Assembly: GCF_000373105.1 (NCBI RefSeq)
Contig: NZ_KB890446.1
Coordinates: forward strand, 1-64,000
Reading direction: 5' to 3'
Origin: Neolewinella persica DSM 23188
GTDB lineage: Bacteria; Bacteroidota; Bacteroidia; Chitinophagales; Saprospiraceae
Length of the DNA stretch: 64,000 nt
Both the position numbers and the translations under genes were made by a program. Every line of letters starts with the position of its first letter. Within the stretch, counting starts at the first letter, position 1. Of this stretch, positions 59,483-64,000 are shown one piece after another. The notes under the pieces are model-generated. The model made no database searches. It was given only the letters and a program-made list of their open reading frames with translations, and was not told the DNA's origin.

Positions 59483-61414
59483 ATGTTTAGACGCCAATTT
59501 CTTCAGCAATCACTCCTCGCCTCTGCCGGCCTGAGTTGGGGCCTTGGCGCTTGTACCAGCCCCGGTGACAACAACTCCTCCGCAAGTGCACAAGGATTTA
59601 CCGATCTGTGTCAGGATCTATTGATGACCTGGGGAGAAGGCATGCTAGCCAGGCAAATTGATTCCCCGGATGACCTGACCAGGCACGGCGCGTTGAGCTG
59701 TCCTGCCTGTACCCACATCCATGGCAGGTGTATGGATGCCGTTTACCCTTTCCTCCACCTGGCGGCAACGACCGGACAGGATAAGTTTCTGACTGGGGCC
59801 ATCCGTGTAATGGAATGGGCGGAGCATAACGTATCTCAGGAAGACGGCAGCTGGACCGTCGTCCCAGACCCAAAAACATGGCGGGGTATTTCCGTTTTTG
59901 GCGCCATTGCCCTGGGAGAAGCTTTACACTTTCACGGTCATGTCCTTCCTGCGGAACTCCGCCAGCAATGGATGGAAAGATTGAGCAAAGCCGGAGAGTA
60001 CGTTTACCGGGCCTTCGACCTCACCTTTACCAACATCAACTACGGATTTACCGGAATTTATTGTCTACACCTGCTGGGCGAAGTATTGGATCGGCCTGAG
60101 TTTACCCAACGTAGCCGAAAACTAGCCACCGGTGCCAGCGCCTTTTTTACCAAACCCAATGCCCTGCTCTTTGGCGAGGGGAAACCGAGCGATGCCGTCA
60201 GCAATAAAGGCTTGTCCGCCGTTGACCTAGGTTACAATGTGGAAGAATCTTTGAACGGCATTGTGCTGTACGCCCTGCGGGAGCAGGACGAAGCGTTGTT
60301 GGGATTACTGGAAAAATCGCTGGAGAGTCACCTCGAATTTATGCTGCCGGACGGTGGTTGGGACAACAGCTGGGGAACCCGGCAGTATAAATGGTCGTAC
60401 TGGGGCAGCCGGACGACAGACGGCAGCCAGCCAGCCTTTGCGATGATGGTGGACCGGAACCCGGCCTTCGCAACCGCAGCCGTCCGAACCACAGAATTAC
60501 TGGCTAAATGCACTGCCAAAAACGGCCTTATTTATGGCGGGTTGCACTTTGAAACACACGATCTGCCTCCCTGTATTCATCATACTTTTTGCCACGCGAA
60601 GCCGTTGGCGTATTTGCTGGACATGAAATTACCGGAGCAATTGGAGAACACCATTGCTCCCCTACCCCGCAGCATGGACAGTGGTATTAAGCATTTTCCC
60701 GAAATCGATGTCTGGCTACTGGCCAGAGGACCGTGGCGAGCGACGGTCTCTACCTACGACTTCGTGTACAAAAAACATGCGCTCCAGGGGTCCGGTGGAA
60801 GCATGACCATGCTTTACCACAAAAAGGCCGGCCCGTTACTGGCCGCTAGCATGGCCAATTACCAAATGGTAGAGCGGTTCAATCAGCAAGAGGATCCTGA
60901 TGGCGAAGACTTTGCGCTTACTCCGAGGTTAGAATACATGCATGGTGGATGGTATACGAACTTGTTTGACCTCCAGGCAAAAGTCAGTACAGCAGATGAC
61001 GGTGAAGAGATCACAGTAACGGCACAGGGACTCCTCAAAGACAATAATGAGCAATCGCCGGTAGCGGGAGTACTTCCATTTACACTCGATTACCGGATAA
61101 CGAAAGATCGGGTTAGCATCCGGCTGCTGAAGAGTAATAATCCAGGACCGGACGCGCCCATTTTTCTCGTTATTCCTCTCCTCTCCGCTTCAGACGAGCT
61201 GTTGACCCGCCGTACGGAGCAGCGCTATAGTATTTCGAAGCCAAACGGTGAGTTGACGTTTGAGGCTAATCTGCCCATATCCACCAGGAACAGTAAACAC
61301 AACAGGGTATTTAATATGGTACCGGGGGTGGAGGCGGTTCCGTTTTCAATTGAAATCCCTCCCGGTTTTATGGATCAGGTCATTTGTCAAATCTCCTTCA
61401 TCGACAAGCCCTAA
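59483..61414 (+). CDS. Tat-exported toroid-like protein of unknown activity, 643 aa
   Basis: The N-terminus FRRQFLQQSLLASAGLSWGL is a twin-arginine signal followed by a lipobox-like GAC, so export is as a folded protein, perhaps with a cofactor or metal. The first 400 residues look like an (alpha/alpha)-toroid, with a Cys-rich ALSCPACTHIHGRCMDAVYP at about 68-87 and GGWDNSWGTRQYKWSYWG near 292-309. The C-terminal 200 residues are beta-sandwich-like, as in heparinase II/III lyases. I cannot place it in a numbered family. Tight spacing to the lyase gene (3 bp) suggests it works on the same oligosaccharides, as a lyase, hydrolase or dehydratase. Confidence 0.8.
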   Translation: MFRRQFLQQSLLASAGLSWGLGACTSPGDNNSSASAQGFTDLCQDLLMTWGEGMLARQIDSPDDLTRHGALSCPACTHIHGRCMDAVYPFLHLAATTGQDKFLTGAIRVMEWAEHNVSQEDGSWTVVPDPKTWRGISVFGAIALGEALHFHGHVLPAELRQQWMERLSKAGEYVYRAFDLTFTNINYGFTGIYCLHLLGEVLDRPEFTQRSRKLATGASAFFTKPNALLFGEGKPSDAVSNKGLSAVDLGYNVEESLNGIVLYALREQDEALLGLLEKSLESHLEFMLPDGGWDNSWGTRQYKWSYWGSRTTDGSQPAFAMMVDRNPAFATAAVRTTELLAKCTAKNGLIYGGLHFETHDLPPCIHHTFCHAKPLAYLLDMKLPEQLENTIAPLPRSMDSGIKHFPEIDVWLLARGPWRATVSTYDFVYKKHALQGSGGSMTMLYHKKAGPLLAASMANYQMVERFNQQEDPDGEDFALTPRLEYMHGGWYTNLFDLQAKVSTADDGEEITVTAQGLLKDNNEQSPVAGVLPFTLDYRITKDRVSIRLLKSNNPGPDAPIFLVIPLLSASDELLTRRTEQRYSISKPNGELTFEANLPISTRNSKHNRVFNMVPGVEAVPFSIEIPPGFMDQVICQISFIDKP

Positions 61415-61496
61415 AGTATGTTTGAACCTGAAAATTTAGTACCTTGCGAAATTCCTGCAGGTCTAAAGTAAAGACCCCAACAAGCGCATAATTATC

Positions 61497-61516
61497 AGGC
61501 GCGAACGCAGGTGCAA
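61497..61516 (-). repeat. Dispersed GC-rich 20-mer
   Basis: aggcgcgaacgcaggtgcaa, intergenic between the second and third units of the locus. Identical to the copy at 12008. Confidence 0.85.
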
Positions 61517-61609
61517 AATTCGGTTAATCAAGCCGTGACTAATGCCGTCAACAATCGTTTGACTAATTGGCAAAGTTTTAAGCCACAAAAGGAGGTGTCC
61601 AGTTTTTTC

Positions 61610-61626
61610 TGTGTACATTTGACACA
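61610..61626 (+). promoter_or_regulatory. Putative operator 3 of the polysaccharide locus
   Basis: TGTGTACATTTGACACA. It contains a full -7 element TAcaTTTG (61614-61621), so a protein bound here would block the kduI promoter. The kduI ATG is 17 bp downstream. Confidence 0.7.
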
Positions 61627-61642
61627 ATACAAAATATTTGTC

Positions 61643-62473
61643 ATGCATACCCGATATGGAGTCCATTTTGACCACTTTAAAACGTTTACTACTGATCAGA
61701 CCAGAGACGAGTTCCTGGCGAAAGGTTTGTTTAAAGCTGGAGCAATAAAGTTTGTTTACAGCCATTACGATCGTTTCATATTTGGTGGTGTCATCCCAAC
61801 ATCCGAAGGTATTTCTTTACCTAATGATGAGGACCTGAGAGCAGATTTTTTCCTACAGCGACGTGAGTTGGGCATTCTTAATCTTGGTGCCGCTGGAAAA
61901 GTCCACGTTGACGGTGAGGTGTATGCCCTGGCCCACTTTGATTGTTTGTACGTATCCAGGGGTACTGAGTCCGTAACGTTCACAAGTGATTCCCCAACGG
62001 AGCCAGCAAAGTTCTACCTGAATTCTGCTCCTGCACACCGTGCCTACCCTACCACAAAAGCAACTCAGGCAGAAGCTAATCGCGTAGACCTGGGAGATCA
62101 GGAACATGCCAACAAACGGGTACTGTTTCAATACATCCATGAAGACGGTATTCAAAGCTGTCAACTGGTTATGGGCTTCACTGAGTTACTGCCGGGAAAC
62201 ATCTGGAACACGTTCCCTCCGCACACCCACGAGCGAAGAATGGAAGTATACCTGTATTTTGATATAACAGATGATGAATTAGTCATGCACTTCATGGGTA
62301 AACCGGATGAAACCCGCCATATTGCCGTCCGTAATTTCGAAGCAGTCATCTCTCCTCCCTGGAGTATTCACAGTGGTGCCGGCACCAGTGCTTATCGCTT
62401 TGTTTGGGGAATGGCGGGAGAGAACCAAGCCTTTACCGACATGGATGCTGCTTCGCTCGATTCTGTACGTTAA
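61643..62473 (+). CDS. kduI: 5-dehydro-4-deoxy-D-glucuronate isomerase, 276 aa
   Basis: A cupin isomerase that converts 5-keto-4-deoxyuronate, the open form of unsaturated uronate, to 3-deoxy-D-glycero-2,5-hexodiulosonate. It starts MHTRYGVHFDHFKTF. The zinc ligands are in WNTFPPHTHERRMEVYLYFD at about 190-209 (two His and Glu), with a further His in WSIHSGAGT. Length is normal for KduI. The start at 61643 agrees with the family; the frame is open upstream through the operator and a 20-mer. The kduD gene follows after 12 bp. Confidence 0.96.
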   Translation: MHTRYGVHFDHFKTFTTDQTRDEFLAKGLFKAGAIKFVYSHYDRFIFGGVIPTSEGISLPNDEDLRADFFLQRRELGILNLGAAGKVHVDGEVYALAHFDCLYVSRGTESVTFTSDSPTEPAKFYLNSAPAHRAYPTTKATQAEANRVDLGDQEHANKRVLFQYIHEDGIQSCQLVMGFTELLPGNIWNTFPPHTHERRMEVYLYFDITDDELVMHFMGKPDETRHIAVRNFEAVISPPWSIHSGAGTSAYRFVWGMAGENQAFTDMDAASLDSVR

Positions 62474-62485
62474 TAACCTTATCAA

Positions 62486-63253
62486 ATGATTCTCGACAAT
62501 TTCAGCCTTAAGGGTAAAACAGCACTGGTTACCGGATGCAAACGTGGTATTGGTTTTGCTATGGCCGTGGGTCTGGCCGAAGCCGGAGCTGACATCATTG
62601 GCGTATCCGCCAGTTTGGAGCTAAGCGGCTCTGCTATTGAAAAAGCGGTAACGGCTCTTGGCCGTTCCTTCGCTGCCTACCAGTGTGATTTCAGTGATCG
62701 CCCTGCACTAAAAGCCTTTATTGAAAAGGTTAAAACGGAGCACGGCATTCCGGACATCCTGGTTAACAATGCCGGGACCATCCTGAGGGAACCAGCGGCT
62801 ACGCATTCTGATGAGTACTGGGACCAAGTAATCGAGGTCAACCAATCCGCACAGTTTATTCTTGCCCGGGAGTTTGGCCGAGACATGGTAGCTCGCGGAA
62901 AGGGCAAAATAATCTTTACGGCATCCTTGCTCACTTTCCAGGGTGGTATCACGGTACCAGGCTATGCAGCCTCTAAGGGCGCCATTGGTCAGCTTACTAT
63001 GGCCCTATCCAACGAATGGGCGGGTAAAGGTGTTCAGGTAAATGCCATCGCTCCGGGGTATATTGCGACCGATAATACCGAGGCTTTGCGGGAGAACGCA
63101 GAGCGGAGTGCTTCCATTCTGGGCAGAATTCCCGCCGGCCGGTGGGGTGAACCGGAGGATTTTAAAGGTCCAACCGTTTTTCTTGCCAGTGAGGCTGCTA
63201 ATTACGTAAGTGGCGCTGTGCTGCTGGTAGATGGTGGTTGGATGGGACGATAA
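62486..63253 (+). CDS. kduD: 2-dehydro-3-deoxy-D-gluconate 5-dehydrogenase, 255 aa
   Basis: Short-chain dehydrogenase reducing 3-deoxy-hexodiulosonate to 2-keto-3-deoxygluconate (KDG). NAD-binding motif TGCKRGIG at 16-23, NNAG in ILVNNAGTILREPA, catalytic Tyr-x-x-x-Lys in GYAASKGAIG near 158-167, and the C-terminal VSGAVLLVDGGWMGR. The KduD assignment rests on its pairing with kduI and on the GTILREPA text typical of the family. KdgK and KdgA, needed next, are not in the window. Confidence 0.95.
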   Translation: MILDNFSLKGKTALVTGCKRGIGFAMAVGLAEAGADIIGVSASLELSGSAIEKAVTALGRSFAAYQCDFSDRPALKAFIEKVKTEHGIPDILVNNAGTILREPAATHSDEYWDQVIEVNQSAQFILAREFGRDMVARGKGKIIFTASLLTFQGGITVPGYAASKGAIGQLTMALSNEWAGKGVQVNAIAPGYIATDNTEALRENAERSASILGRIPAGRWGEPEDFKGPTVFLASEAANYVSGAVLLVDGGWMGR

Positions 63254-63266
63254 ACGATTTTTAGCC

Positions 63267-63947
63267 ATGAATCTGTACAACACCACCAGAGTAACTACCG
63301 AAAGCCATTCTTACGCCATCACGGCAGACTGTGCTATTTTCGGCTTCTCAGACGATGCCCTTCGCGTATTGATTGTCCGTCGGGCAGTGGCCCCCTTTGC
63401 GGGACATTGGTGTTTGCCCGGTGGAGCAATGTCTGATGATGAGACCCTGGAGCAAACCGCCAGCCGGCTGCTCCGGGAACTGGTGAACGTCGAAGGTATT
63501 CCAATCAGACAGGTAGGTACGTACAGTTCGCCCAAGCGGCACCCCGTCCGACGTGTAGTTACCACCTGTTTCTATGCGCTTGTCCGTCCGGAAGACCACA
63601 CTCCTAACGCACAAAAATACCTTGACGACGCCCGCTGGTGTAAACTGGATGAGGTTCCCCAACTGGGCTATGATCATAGTCAGCTGCTGGCAGACGCCTA
63701 CCAGGCACTACAGCAGGAATTACAACAATCACCCCTTGCTTTTCAGCTATTGCCCAACACCTTTACCCTCAAGGAAGCTCAGGAAGTATACGAGGCCATC
63801 ATCGGAGAAGACCTCGACCGCCGGAATTTCCGGAGAAAAATCCTAGCCTACGATTTCCTGATCAATACTGAGGAGAAGAAGGCCGGGGTAAAGGGCGGTC
63901 CTGAACTCTATCGGGTAGACGATACCAAACTTGAAAACCATCTCTGA
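63267..63947 (+). CDS. Nudix/winged-helix transcriptional regulator (NrtR/AraR type), 226 aa
   Basis: The N-terminal Nudix-like domain (about 15-150) has a degenerate Nudix box, GGAMSDDETLEQTASRLLRELVNVEG, split here around Glu and Arg. It is therefore probably a ligand sensor rather than an enzyme. The C-terminal winged helix (about 155-220) has FTLKEAQEVYEAIIGEDLDR and FRRKILAYDFLI. Nudix-type regulators of this kind control sugar catabolism in Bacteroidota. It follows kduD by 13 bp, is the only regulator gene in the locus, and is the natural candidate to bind the three TGTGT-N7-ACACR sites. It starts at the ATG at 63267. Confidence 0.9.
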   Translation: MNLYNTTRVTTESHSYAITADCAIFGFSDDALRVLIVRRAVAPFAGHWCLPGGAMSDDETLEQTASRLLRELVNVEGIPIRQVGTYSSPKRHPVRRVVTTCFYALVRPEDHTPNAQKYLDDARWCKLDEVPQLGYDHSQLLADAYQALQQELQQSPLAFQLLPNTFTLKEAQEVYEAIIGEDLDRRNFRRKILAYDFLINTEEKKAGVKGGPELYRVDDTKLENHL

Positions 63948-64000
63948 TGAGAAACCTTGCGCTTTGTTCCTTTCTCTGCACCTGCGGCCTCGCCCTACTG
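63947..64000 (+). CDS. Start of a further exported protein, truncated by the window edge
   Basis: An ATG overlapping the regulator's stop codon (TGATG, 63945-63949) opens a frame whose 18 visible codons read MRNLALCSFLCTCGLALL, a signal-peptide start. A 20-mer encodes CTCGLA here, as CTCARA in the gene at 39811. It is coupled to kduI-kduD-regulator, so it likely belongs to the locus. Confidence 0.6.
   Translation, partial: MRNLALCSFLCTCGLALL
63975..63995 (+). repeat. Dispersed 20-mer in a signal peptide
   Basis: tctgcacctgcggcctcgcc; encodes LCTCGLA at the end of the partial last gene. Confidence 0.65.

Noticed and set aside
305..63995. The 20-mer as a promoter because TTTGCACC resembles the TAnnTTTGC box
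   Set aside because: Most copies lack the TA at the right distance and many lie inside genes in both orientations. The overlap with the TlpA promoter (27440-27447) is only partial.

Overview
The window reads as chromosomal DNA of a marine, Lewinella/Saprospiraceae-like member of the Bacteroidota. The evidence is a type IX secretion (Por) C-terminal sorting domain, Bacteroidota promoters of the TTTG-N19/20-TAnnTTTG type, few recognisable Shine-Dalgarno sites, many lipobox signal peptides, and a polysaccharide-utilisation block rich in sulfatases and rhamnosidases. This placement is inference from content; no marker gene was compared.

Layout. 1-1440: a partial unrecognised ORF, a repeat-rich spacer, then rpmI-rplT with a clear promoter and terminator and no infC next to them. 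1642-10011: a tight five-gene operon that looks like an NTP-dependent conflict (immunity/cell-suicide) system: a 253-aa all-beta-looking protein of bacterial-gasdermin size, a CHAT protease, an nSTAND NTPase, a membrane-anchored probable beta-propeller protein separated from the NTPase only by an in-frame TGA, and a caspase-family protease. 10167-35805: mainly housekeeping and envelope genes (a T9SS cargo protein, OmpA lipoprotein, GrpB, gltBD, a metallophosphatase, arginine decarboxylase, kdsB, a beta-barrel protein, Nudix, a TlpA-type thioredoxin, Hsp20, aroB, ALDH7, dnaG, nitroreductase, GNAT).

36023-64000: a polysaccharide-utilisation locus best explained by ulvan (sulfated rhamnose/uronate/xylose polymer of green algae). 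It holds a sulfatase-GH78 fusion, a truncated PL24-like ulvan lyase, two GH106 rhamnosidases in tandem, GH43, GH3, a heparinase II/III-like lyase, a sulfatase with a CAPSL active-site motif, a sulfatase broken by a one-base slip in a T run, GH105, an alginate-lyase-domain protein, a Tat-exported unknown, kduI, kduD and a Nudix/NrtR-type regulator. Sulfatases would desulfate, lyases cut, GH105 remove unsaturated uronate, GH78/GH106 release rhamnose, GH43/GH3 release xylose, and KduI/KduD carry the unsaturated uronate towards KDG. Three near-identical palindromes (TGTGTAyATTnGACACr) precede the three apparent transcription units and are the likely operators of the locus regulator. No SusC/SusD pair is inside the window.

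The most unusual signal is not a gene. A roughly 20-bp GC-rich word (TTGCACCTGCGNCCGCGCCC and its complement) occurs about 25 times, in both orientations, between genes and inside reading frames, where it encodes APAAAP, GAAAGA or signal-peptide ends such as CTCARA. Several intergenic gaps also carry degenerate arrays with an exact 8-bp period, arranged as inverted pairs, each with its own octamer family. Often the 20-mer and the octad arrays lie together in one composite element. I know of no named family that fits. Coordinates and sequence matches were read by eye; no database search or folding program was run.
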